From JAAXKN01 sp050258815 (GTDB taxonomy: Bacteria > Bacteroidota > Ignavibacteria > Ignavibacteriales > SURF-24): a stretch of 64,000 nt of DNA. Positions within the stretch are counted from its first letter, which is position 1; each line of letters opens with the position of its first letter. The notes below the pieces were generated by a model. The model was not told the DNA's origin. It ran no database searches and saw nothing but the letters and a program-made list of their open reading frames with translations. The DNA lies in contig JBLMZM010000176.1 in NCBI GenBank assembly GCA_050258815.1, forward strand, positions 21,095 through 85,094. Reading direction: 5' to 3'. This document shows, piece by piece, positions 52,907 to 60,628 of the stretch. The position numbers and the translations under genes were made by a program.

Positions 52907-54267
52907 GCGGATAATCCGTATTTTTCAAGCCGCCTGTACAATGCTGCCCGGCTTAGTCCCAGTGATTTTGCGACCTTGCTCAGGTTCCCGTCGTGAAATT
53001 CCAGGGCTTTTCTGATCATTCCCTCTTCTATTTCATCAAGCGTCATAACACCGATCTCGGGCAGGCTTTCCTTTGCCCCCTTACTCGGCATATACCTGAA
53101 CTGTGCCTGGAAGTCCTCCACCTCAATCACATCCTTTTTCGTCACAAGCACGGTTCTTTCAACGAGGTTCTTCAGCTCGCGTATGTTGCCCGGCCAGGCA
53201 AGGCCTTTCAGCCACTGGATCGCCTTTTTATCTACGGCAAGGTATTCCCTCCTGTAGATCGTCTTAAGGTTGTCTATAAAATGATTGACCAGAACCGGAA
53301 TATCCCCTGGTCTTTCCCTCAAAGCAGGAAGTCTGATTGTTATCAGGTTAATCCTGTAATAAAGATCTTCCCTGAACTCACTATTGGACACCATCTCCTC
53401 CAGTTGCTTATTGGTCGCAGAAACAACCCGCACGTTTACGGTTTTAGTCCTGCTGGAGCCCAGAATTTCGAAGCTTTTATCCTGCAATACCCTGAGCAAC
53501 TTTACCTGGCTGCCCAGATCCAGATCCCCGATTTCGTCCAGGAATATTGTGCCTTTATCTGCAAGTTCGAAGCGCCCGATACGGTCAAACTTTGCGTCTG
53601 TAAATGATCCTTTCTTATGGCCAAAAAGTTCACTCTCAATCAGGGAGGCCGGAATACCGCCCAGGTTAACCTTTACGAACTGGTTATTCCTCCTTGCACT
53701 GTTCTGATGGATTGCCTCAGCAATAAGCTCCTTGCCCGTTCCGCTTTCCCCGAGTATCAGTACCGATGCATCCGAGGCGCTTACCCTTCCAATGGTCTCC
53801 AGCACCGACAGGAGTATGGGATCCTCACCAATGATTTTTTCAAAATTATACGTGCTGTCGAGATGCTTTCGCCCCTGCCTTTTTTCAGTTTTCGAAGATT
53901 CACTCAGACTCAGCTGCGTGCGGACGGCCTGCAGGATATTCTCATTGTTCCAGGGCTTGGTAATAAAATCGGCAGCTCCCGATTTTATGCCTTCCACGGC
54001 GAGTGATATTGATCCCCATGCTGTAATAAGAATTACCGGAATTCCGGGAAGCAGCATCTTCAGTTGCTTCAGGAACTCCAGTCCCTCACTTCCTGAGGTA
54101 TCCAGTGAATAATTCATGTCCAGCAGTATTAATTGCGGAGGCCTCTTTTCAATTATCTGAAGTGCCTCAAGAGGACTCGCGGCACAACCTGCTTCATAAT
54201 GCGCCTGCTTCAGCAGCAGCGTCAGTGAAGCCCTTACCGCTTTATCGTCATCAATTATAAGTATCAT
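52903..54267 (-). CDS. NtrC-family sigma-54-dependent response regulator
   Basis: 454 residues. Receiver (1-120; Asp50 in LILLDMNYS), AAA+ domain with Walker A GESGTGKE (173-180), GSFTDA loop (220-225), Walker B IFLDEIGD (241-248), arginine fingers downstream, and a Fis-type HTH (about 410-454: GNLSKVAKSLGLSRAALYRRLEKY). When phosphorylated it would open sigma-54 polymerase promoters. The loop differs from the canonical GAFTGA in two places (Ala to Ser, Gly to Asp). The Thr is kept, which contacts sigma-54, so activity is plausible. A sigma-54 promoter and a likely binding dyad lie upstream of the transport genes in the same series. Confidence 0.93.
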   Translation of the reverse strand: MILIIDDDKAVRASLTLLLKQAHYEAGCAASPLEALQIIEKRPPQLILLDMNYSLDTSGSEGLEFLKQLKMLLPGIPVILITAWGSISLAVEGIKSGAADFITKPWNNENILQAVRTQLSLSESSKTEKRQGRKHLDSTYNFEKIIGEDPILLSVLETIGRVSASDASVLILGESGTGKELIAEAIHQNSARRNNQFVKVNLGGIPASLIESELFGHKKGSFTDAKFDRIGRFELADKGTIFLDEIGDLDLGSQVKLLRVLQDKSFEILGSSRTKTVNVRVVSATNKQLEEMVSNSEFREDLYYRINLITIRLPALRERPGDIPVLVNHFIDNLKTIYRREYLAVDKKAIQWLKGLAWPGNIRELKNLVERTVLVTKKDVIEVEDFQAQFRYMPSKGAKESLPEIGVMTLDEIEEGMIRKALEFHDGNLSKVAKSLGLSRAALYRRLEKYGLSA

Positions 54268-54375
54268 TATTCCCCAGGAAAAGAGTTATTATTTTTATCA
54301 GGTTTATGACAGATTCACGAAAGTTTGACTTCAACATCCAGGTCACAACCTAATAATTTTTATAAAATTATACAA

Positions 54376-55545
54376 TCATTCATTGCGCAGTGCCTCTGCG
54401 GGTTCAATACCTGCAGCAAGATAACTTGGGTAAACCGCGCAGATGCCAATTACAAAATAGATTACTATGCACGAAACGAGCAGTGACAAATTATAAATAT
54501 TCATCTTCAGGTTAAATATATTTACAAAAGAAAACTGCAGCGCGAATGCTATTGCAATTGCAACACTCAGCGCCGAAAGAAGCAGCACTTCGCCCGTAAT
54601 CTGAATGTAGATTTTCCTTTTATTAGCGCCCACTGCCCTCCTGATACCGATCTCCTGCCTGCGGCGGCTTACATTGTGCCACAGTATGCCAAAAAGGCCG
54701 AGAGCCACGTTGATCATAAGAAAGGTCCCGATGGTAATAAACACAATGAGCTGACGCATCTTGGGCGTGATACACGTTTCGCGCAGGCTTTCCATATTTT
54801 TAACCTGGCTGCGCATGTTTGGATAGAGTGAACTGATAAACCTCGTTAACTTTTCCTCAAATTTTCCCGCCGTGCCCTCTTTAACCCTGATGAAGAATGA
54901 TGCGGAGCTGGCATTTGTTTCTTTAACGCTCCTTCTTGCAATGCATACATCGGAGGGTTCGCTGAACTCACCGTCTTTCCTGTAATCATCTATGATCCCT
55001 GTTATCTTAAACCCTTCCTTAGAACCGGAAAATGGCGCAAATATAATTTCCCCAATTCCACTTTTTGCGCCGAAGAGTTTTGCATTTAATCTTTTATTAA
55101 TAATTACAGGAACATACTGCAGGGCCTCATCCTGCTCACTGAACCATTTTCCCTCAGAAAGCCTTACGTCAAATACTCTTGCAAAATTGTCATCAGCTTC
55201 GTTAAGGTTTACATTCTTAATATTTTGTGACCTGTACTTCACATTTCCCGTAAAGGAAAACTGCATATAGGGTCCCCCGTAATTGGCGGAACTTATCATT
55301 TCGACCTCAGGCATTGCTTTAATTTCCTTTTTAAGCAGCTGCGCATTAAGGCTGTCCCTGCCATAGAGTTCCATAGTAACAATATTTTTGTAGCTGAATC
55401 CGAGCGGAGAAAAATAGTTATGAAGTGAGGCTGTAATCAGTCCCGTAACAATAAACAGTATCAGAAATGAGATAATGATCTCTGCAGTTATGAGGATATT
55501 ACTATATCTCCTGTTATACAGCATTTTAAGCATTTGCCTAATCAT
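54376..55545 (-). CDS. FtsX/MacB-type ABC permease, second subunit
   Basis: 389 residues. First helix at about 16-38, then an extracytoplasmic MacB-like periplasmic domain (about 50-255, with VFDVRLSEGKWFSEQDE and YVPVIINKRLNAKLF), then three C-terminal helices with the FtsX-type signature VSRRRQEIGIRRAVGANKRK. Such permeases do not carry substrates through the membrane but transmit ATP-driven motion to periplasmic partners. Its ATG overlaps the stop of the first permease gene by 8 bases. Both have the same order, so they act as a heterodimer with the ATPase encoded upstream. Confidence 0.9.
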   Translation of the reverse strand: MIRQMLKMLYNRRYSNILITAEIIISFLILFIVTGLITASLHNYFSPLGFSYKNIVTMELYGRDSLNAQLLKKEIKAMPEVEMISSANYGGPYMQFSFTGNVKYRSQNIKNVNLNEADDNFARVFDVRLSEGKWFSEQDEALQYVPVIINKRLNAKLFGAKSGIGEIIFAPFSGSKEGFKITGIIDDYRKDGEFSEPSDVCIARRSVKETNASSASFFIRVKEGTAGKFEEKLTRFISSLYPNMRSQVKNMESLRETCITPKMRQLIVFITIGTFLMINVALGLFGILWHNVSRRRQEIGIRRAVGANKRKIYIQITGEVLLLSALSVAIAIAFALQFSFVNIFNLKMNIYNLSLLVSCIVIYFVIGICAVYPSYLAAGIEPAEALRNE

Positions 55546-56800
55546 TGACGCCTCCTCTTAATGCCTCTACAGGATGCAGTCTGGACATTTTGTATGCGGG
55601 AAGGATCCCTGAAAGGATGCCCAGAATAATACACATTGCCATACCTGAAAGCATTACCCTGTAATTGATTGATAAGTTAAATTCGAAGAACGGGCTGCGA
55701 TTCAGCAGGTAAATTGAGACTCCGGCAAGTATGAATCCTATCAGTCCGCCCAGTATTGTAAGTATGATATTTTCAAAAACAAACTGTCCTACCAGTGATA
55801 TTGATGGTGCACCGAAGGCTTTCCTGATGCCGATCTCACCCGAGCGCTCAATGATGCGTGTAGTATTAATATTAATAAGGTTTAATACCGGCAGCAGCAG
55901 GAAAAATGACATAAAGATGACTATTGTATTCTCGAAGTCAAACCACTGCTCCTTATCCGTCTTAATATCCGTATCATAAATACTTACGCCCAATACCTTT
56001 CCCCCTTCAAGGGTTTCGCTGTAGCTTTTTACAGGACAGATAATTTTTTTGTAGCCTTTACGTGGCACGTCTGCCGATTTCAGGCGGTAGTAGAATTCAC
56101 TTTTAATTCCCTGGAAATCCTTTGCACTTCCGGCCAGTATAACAGCATTACAGCTATATGCATTCTGGCTTGTAAGATTGGTTCTTCCCGTTGTAACCGG
56201 GACCCACACGTCGGCATAAGGGATCCTGTTTTTCAGCACGTCTTTTACTACGCCTGTAACCCTGTACTGTTTGTCACCGATACTGAACTGCTTTCCCAGT
56301 GCACTGGCTGAGCCGAAAAACTCCCGCTTTATTTTTTCACTTATTACAGCTACATAGCTTGCCTTATTCACCTCAGAGGGTGTAAATGCTTTTCCCTCTG
56401 TAAAATCAAACCTCATTATATCCCAGAACTGGCCGTCAGTTTCCTTGACAAAGAATTCAATTTTCCGGCCGCCTGCTGAGTTCGTAAATTTCCAGTTTCC
56501 GGCTGAATATATTGAAACATTTTCGGCAAGTTTTAGCGTCCTGGCATATTTATTCAGGAAATAGTAGGATACGGGTCCACTGGAGCTCAGGCCGTCATTG
56601 CTGTCAAATGTTATTCTTTGTATGTAGAGGCATCTGTTAAGATTCACTTCAGGACTAATGGGTGCAATAATTGAATCTGCTTCAGCCGTAACAATAACCA
56701 GTATCATTATTGTAAAGCTTATGCCGAAAAGACTTATAAATGTGAAGAACTTTCTTCTCAGAAGTATTTTCCAGGCCAGTTTCATATAGTTTTTTAGCAT
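55538..56800 (-). CDS. FtsX/MacB-type ABC permease, first subunit
   Basis: 420 residues. One N-terminal helix (about 15-37), a large periplasmic domain with TEGKAFTPSEVNKASYVAVI and QFSIGDKQYRVTGVVKDVL, and three C-terminal helices (about 290-410) with the signature IIERSGEIGIRKAFGAPSIS. The gene starts 12 bases after the ATPase stop and shares an 8-base overlap with the second permease gene. The two permease chains are clearly homologous but divergent. Confidence 0.9.
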   Translation of the reverse strand: MLKNYMKLAWKILLRRKFFTFISLFGISFTIMILVIVTAEADSIIAPISPEVNLNRCLYIQRITFDSNDGLSSSGPVSYYFLNKYARTLKLAENVSIYSAGNWKFTNSAGGRKIEFFVKETDGQFWDIMRFDFTEGKAFTPSEVNKASYVAVISEKIKREFFGSASALGKQFSIGDKQYRVTGVVKDVLKNRIPYADVWVPVTTGRTNLTSQNAYSCNAVILAGSAKDFQGIKSEFYYRLKSADVPRKGYKKIICPVKSYSETLEGGKVLGVSIYDTDIKTDKEQWFDFENTIVIFMSFFLLLPVLNLININTTRIIERSGEIGIRKAFGAPSISLVGQFVFENIILTILGGLIGFILAGVSIYLLNRSPFFEFNLSINYRVMLSGMAMCIILGILSGILPAYKMSRLHPVEALRGGVND

Positions 56801-56812
56801 CGTTATTACTCC

Positions 56813-57478
56813 TTAGTTTACCTGGCGGCCGTCAAAAAAGCGAATCACCCTTCCGGCTTTCTCCGCCATACAATTATCATGAGTAACCATTACGACCGTA
56901 GTCTTTTCATCTTTGTTTAGTCCTATGAGTATGTTCATTATTTCATTTCCCATTACACTGTCGAGGTTTCCCGTAGGTTCATCTGCCAATACGATTTCGG
57001 GCTTTCCTACAATGGCCCTAGCAATAGCCACTCTTTGCGACTGCCCGCCCGACAGCTGATTAGGGAAGTGTTTTATCCTGGAGCTCAGGCCTACTCTTTC
57101 AAGCGCCTCAAGGGCAAGTTTACGTCTTTGCGAACCGGAGATCTTCCTGTACAGCAGCGGTATTTCCACGTTATCCAGTACGTTCAGGTCTTTTATCAGG
57201 TGATAGCTCTGAAAGATAAACCCGATCTTCTGATTGCGCACTTTGGCCAGCTGCCTGTCGTTATAGTTCATGACCGGGAGATTATCGATAGTAACGTTTC
57301 CCGAGGTCGGGGCATCAAGCAATCCCATAATGTTCAATAGTGTGCTTTTCCCCGAGCCGGAGGGGCCCATTACTGCAACGAACTCTCCTTCCCTGATCTG
57401 AATATTGATGCTGCTGAGAGCAATTGTTTCAATCTCTTTTGTCCTGTAGACTTTAGCTACTCCACGAAGCTGGATCAT
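56813..57478 (-). CDS. MacB/LolD-type ABC transporter ATPase
   Basis: 221 residues, the usual size. Walker A GPSGSGKST (about 39-47), Q-loop IFQSYHLIKDLN, signature LSGGQSQRVAIARA, Walker B EIVLADEPTGNLDSVMGNEI and the H-loop MVTHDN are all intact. It belongs to the MacB/LolD subgroup that drives FtsX-type permeases. Its genes are ordered HlyD-like adaptor, ATPase, permease, permease. It should energise extrusion of a lipophilic, peptide or envelope substrate. Confidence 0.95.
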   Translation of the reverse strand: MIQLRGVAKVYRTKEIETIALSSINIQIREGEFVAVMGPSGSGKSTLLNIMGLLDAPTSGNVTIDNLPVMNYNDRQLAKVRNQKIGFIFQSYHLIKDLNVLDNVEIPLLYRKISGSQRRKLALEALERVGLSSRIKHFPNQLSGGQSQRVAIARAIVGKPEIVLADEPTGNLDSVMGNEIMNILIGLNKDEKTTVVMVTHDNCMAEKAGRVIRFFDGRQVN

Positions 57479-57587
57479 TGTAGTTCCCTTTATTGTGATT
57501 TGTTAATTCATTTTCCTATCCAACGTCCAGCTGAAGATGCCGGTTTTGCTGACATTGGAGTTTCCGCCGCTTTTTATGCTGCGGTTT

Positions 57588-58832
57588 TTATTTGAGCTTT
57601 ATCTCCTCCATATTATCATAATCCCTCATATCCGAGACAATGACCGTTTCACCGGGACTGATCCCTTGTTTTATTTCAACAAAGTCAAAATTACTTTCGC
57701 CTGTTTCAACTTTTCTTCTTACTGCTTTATCCTTATTTATAACGAATACATTCTGATCCACCGACCCGTTATAGAATGGCCCGTTTTTAACCCTTACCAC
57801 GTTTTTCTTCAGGGAGGTTATTACAAATACCTCAACCCTGAGATTAGGCCTTAAGAGCGGATGAGCGTTATCATCCAGTGCGACCATGAAGGTGATAATT
57901 CCTTCAGTAACAGCGGGATTAATTGCTGTTATACTCCCATTAAGAAAAGTATCATTAAGTTTTATCCTTACCGGTGCAGCAATGAAAAGCTTAGCGGCAT
58001 GGATATCAGATATGGAGGCCTGAATCTGGAAGCTGGACAGGTCGGCAATGCTCACCACCTTTTCACCAGGCCTTACCGAGGCACCCGCATTTTCATTAAT
58101 CCACGTAATAATGCCATCCTGTTCTGCCTTTATATCGGCCATCTCCAGCTGTCTTTCTATTTCCCTGAGCTTATTTTCCTGAATGCGGATCTCAAGTTCC
58201 AGCTCTGTGAGCTGCGCCTTGTAAAGCCTGCCTTCATTGCCTATCTGGGCTTTTAATCTTTCCATATCCCGCCTGGATATCTCAAGGCTGAGCCGTGCCT
58301 CCTCCAGGCTGCCCTTTGTAGTTCCCCCGATTTTAAACAGATGCTCTTCACGCTTATATTTTTCTTCATTATGTCTTACACTCAGTTCGCTGATTTCGAA
58401 GTTTGCTTCACTCTGAAGCCGTGCATTATTTAAGCTTATTTCCTGCTGCAGCTTTTTACTCTTCTTTAGCCCCAGCTCGTCCTTGAGTTTTTCATAATTG
58501 AGCTGAAGGAATTCCTTATTAAGCTTTACTATCTGGTCTCCCCTGCGAATCTTTTCACCTGCCTTGTGATAAACAGAAATAATATTTGTTTCAATGGGAG
58601 AAGAGATTGCCTGTTCATATTTCGGAACAACAAGGCCAGAGGCTGAAACTGTAGCTTCAAGCGGACCCGTTTCGGCAACTGAAGTAATAATCCTGCTTTT
58701 TTCTATCCGCGGTGTTAAGAGCGACCTGAAACCAATGAAAGTCAGGAATATTCCCAGCACTGCTATTACGGCTGTGGTTAGCCGTCTGTACTTCCGTCTT
58801 CTTATAAATTCTTCAGGCAGTTCCCTGTCCAT
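57588..58832 (-). CDS. HlyD/MacA-type periplasmic adaptor
   Basis: 414 residues. A single N-terminal membrane anchor (about 17-37) precedes a barrel-sandwich half (EATVSASGLVVPKYEQAISS), a long coiled-coil hairpin (about 105-235), the returning half ADIKAEQDGIITWINENAGA and beta-barrel domains with VRIKLNDTFLNGSITAIN. It links the ABC complex to an outer-membrane channel, which is not encoded here. The first gene after the sigma-54 promoter, it starts with ATG 58832 after a GGGGAG site. It leads the export genes and the two-component pair. Confidence 0.92.
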   Translation of the reverse strand: MDRELPEEFIRRRKYRRLTTAVIAVLGIFLTFIGFRSLLTPRIEKSRIITSVAETGPLEATVSASGLVVPKYEQAISSPIETNIISVYHKAGEKIRRGDQIVKLNKEFLQLNYEKLKDELGLKKSKKLQQEISLNNARLQSEANFEISELSVRHNEEKYKREEHLFKIGGTTKGSLEEARLSLEISRRDMERLKAQIGNEGRLYKAQLTELELEIRIQENKLREIERQLEMADIKAEQDGIITWINENAGASVRPGEKVVSIADLSSFQIQASISDIHAAKLFIAAPVRIKLNDTFLNGSITAINPAVTEGIITFMVALDDNAHPLLRPNLRVEVFVITSLKKNVVRVKNGPFYNGSVDQNVFVINKDKAVRRKVETGESNFDFVEIKQGISPGETVIVSDMRDYDNMEEIKLK

Positions 58833-58856
58833 AAGTCTCCCCTTTTCTCACTGAGA

Positions 58857-58872
58857 TGCAAGAAGCAGGCCA
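58857..58872 (-). promoter_or_regulatory. Sigma-54 promoter of the ABC export operon
   Basis: On the minus strand TGGCCTGCTTCTTGCA (58872-58857) matches the -24/-12 consensus TGGCAC-N5-TTGCW at all but two positions, with the invariant GG and GC at correct spacing. Transcription should start near 58846, just upstream of the GGGGAG site and the ATG at 58832. Confidence 0.75.
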
Positions 58873-58928
58873 AAGGTAAGCTCTTATTTTTTTAATACTT
58901 AGCGGATTCGTGGCGGGATATTTATGTC

Positions 58929-58955
58929 CGGTTCCGGACAATCTGTCCAGAACCG
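58929..58955 (-). promoter_or_regulatory. Upstream activating dyad for an NtrC-type regulator
   Basis: CGGTTCCGGACA (58929-58940), a 3-base spacer ATC, and TGTCCAGAACCG (58944-58955) form an inverted repeat with 11 of 12 matching positions. Its centre is about 96 bases before the predicted start site, the usual place for enhancer-binding protein sites. Confidence 0.7.
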
Positions 58956-59033
58956 TAATGATCAGTCAGTTTTTATGCCTGAAGAGGGGTACTCTCAACC
59001 TGAGGGGGCTTTAGTAAGAATTATATTAAAGAA

Positions 59034-59063
59034 TTCCCCGGCTTCAGGATATCTGCCGGGGAA
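59034..59063 (-). terminator. Terminator after the BNR-repeat gene
   Basis: TTCCCCGGC (59034-59042) pairs with GCCGGGGAA (59055-59063). On the minus strand TTCTTTAATATAA follows. Confidence 0.75.
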
Positions 59064-59068
59064 GGTTC

Positions 59069-60364
59069 TCACTTAATCAGCATGAGTTTTCTGGATGCAG
59101 AAAACTTACCTGCTTCTATTCTGTACAGGTACATGCCGCTTGGAAGGAAGGGAGCATTAAACTGAACGCTGTGGATGCCTGCCTGTTTGTATTCATTTAC
59201 CAGTATGGTGATCTCCTTTCCCAACAGGTCATGAACACTGATCCGGACAAATTGATTTTCAGGCAGATGGTAGGAAATTTCCGTGGACGGATTAAATGGG
59301 TTCGGATAATTCTGCAATAATTCAAAGTCTTTTATGTTAGAACTCTCCTTCTGCACATGGGTTTTGCTTCCCGCATTGCTGCCAAGCCTGTATACATTTC
59401 CCCAGGAACCTGCAACCCAGCCGGTCGTTGTATCCAGCATCGAGACTGAATTAAAATGTGCATCCTTAGGATATTCTGAAGGGATCCAGCTGATTCCGCC
59501 ATCAGTTGTCCTGGTCACATTATATTCTGCAGAGAACTCTCCCACGCAGTAACCCGTTCTGGAATTTAGCATTTGAATCTCCTTCAGATTACCACAGTAT
59601 TTTGGTGCAACAGACTGCCAGGTCTTACCACCATCCGTAGTCCTTTGCAGCAGTCCTTCACCCGCGCCTCCAACGACCCAGCCGCATTCAGCTGAAGTAA
59701 ATTGCACATCCCAGACCCGGTTGGGTTTTGAAGGATCAGTAAGTGAATCCTGGTATGCCCAGCTGTCACCTCCGTCTTCAGTATGGTACAATACTCCCCT
59801 GTATGATACGGCCCATCCCAAAAGGGGAGTTGCAAATGAAATACCCACAATCTCATCCAGATGGATCATGAGTTCACTCTTCTGGAATCTGGCAACCGTC
59901 CTCCAGGTAAGTCCTTTGTCTGTTGTTTTTTTGATGATAGGATGGTCTGCAGAATCTCCTGCTGCGAATCCCAGAGAAGGATTCGGAAATATAATATCAT
60001 AATAGTATGTGCCAATTGAGCTATCCACTAAAACCCAGGTTCTGCCGCCGTCAGTTGTTCTCCTGATGCCGAAGGTCCCTTCTCTACCCGGTACAGTTAC
60101 GCCTTCTGCAAAGAACACAGTATTCGGGTCAACGGCACAAAGTGCCATGGCAGTTTGCTTTAGTTCATATTGGGATACCCACGTAGCTCCGCAGTCTGTC
60201 GTACAGTATAGATGCTTTTGTGCTAATATCCACCCGGTTTTTTCATTTACAAATCTGATGCGCAGCAATTCCTCTGTTGTAGGGAAGGATTGCCTGGTCC
60301 ATTGTGCCATTGGTGAAGTTGTAAGCAGAATGAGTAAGGTGAGACACACAGATACTTTTCCCAT
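59069..60364 (-). CDS. Secreted BNR/YCF48-like repeat protein with type IX sorting domain
   Basis: 431 residues. A signal peptide (MGKVSVCLTLLILLTTSPMA) precedes about six beta-propeller blades with Asp-box style repeats such as TTDCGATWVSQ, RRTTDGGRTWV and TTDGGKTWQSV, ending with GWVAGSWGNVYRLG. The C-terminus is a sorting domain that opens LLQNYPNPFNPSTEISYHL. Such proteins resemble YCF48/photosystem II assembly-type propellers and are common as secreted proteins of unknown ligand. It should be moved by Sec and then type IX secretion to the cell surface. It lies downstream of the subtilase gene on the same strand, 264 bases away. Confidence 0.88.
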   Translation of the reverse strand: MGKVSVCLTLLILLTTSPMAQWTRQSFPTTEELLRIRFVNEKTGWILAQKHLYCTTDCGATWVSQYELKQTAMALCAVDPNTVFFAEGVTVPGREGTFGIRRTTDGGRTWVLVDSSIGTYYYDIIFPNPSLGFAAGDSADHPIIKKTTDKGLTWRTVARFQKSELMIHLDEIVGISFATPLLGWAVSYRGVLYHTEDGGDSWAYQDSLTDPSKPNRVWDVQFTSAECGWVVGGAGEGLLQRTTDGGKTWQSVAPKYCGNLKEIQMLNSRTGYCVGEFSAEYNVTRTTDGGISWIPSEYPKDAHFNSVSMLDTTTGWVAGSWGNVYRLGSNAGSKTHVQKESSNIKDFELLQNYPNPFNPSTEISYHLPENQFVRISVHDLLGKEITILVNEYKQAGIHSVQFNAPFLPSGMYLYRIEAGKFSASRKLMLIK

Positions 60365-60578
60365 TTCCCAGTCTTCCTTAATTGTTAGTAATGAAGGTTC
60401 CAGTGAATTTCTCTTTTCAAAAAGAGGGCCAGAAATTTTCCCCGATTTCCACTGTAAATTAGTATAATTTTCAGCAATTTATTATCAGATTTCTGATACC
60501 CTATTAATTTTCTGACATCCGTGGATCCGGTAAACAAAGGGCCCCGGCATAATCTCTGGGACCCTCTGCTGCGAAATG

Positions 60579-60597
60579 TGGTGGCCTTGCGCCACCA
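60579..60597 (-). terminator. Hairpin after the subtilase gene
   Basis: TGGTGGC (60579-60585) pairs with GCCACCA (60591-60597). It lies 32 bases past the stop of the subtilase gene and is not followed by a T-run on the minus strand. Confidence 0.4.
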
Positions 60598-60628
60598 GGC
60601 CCTCTGATTGGAAGGAGAACGTTTCCTT

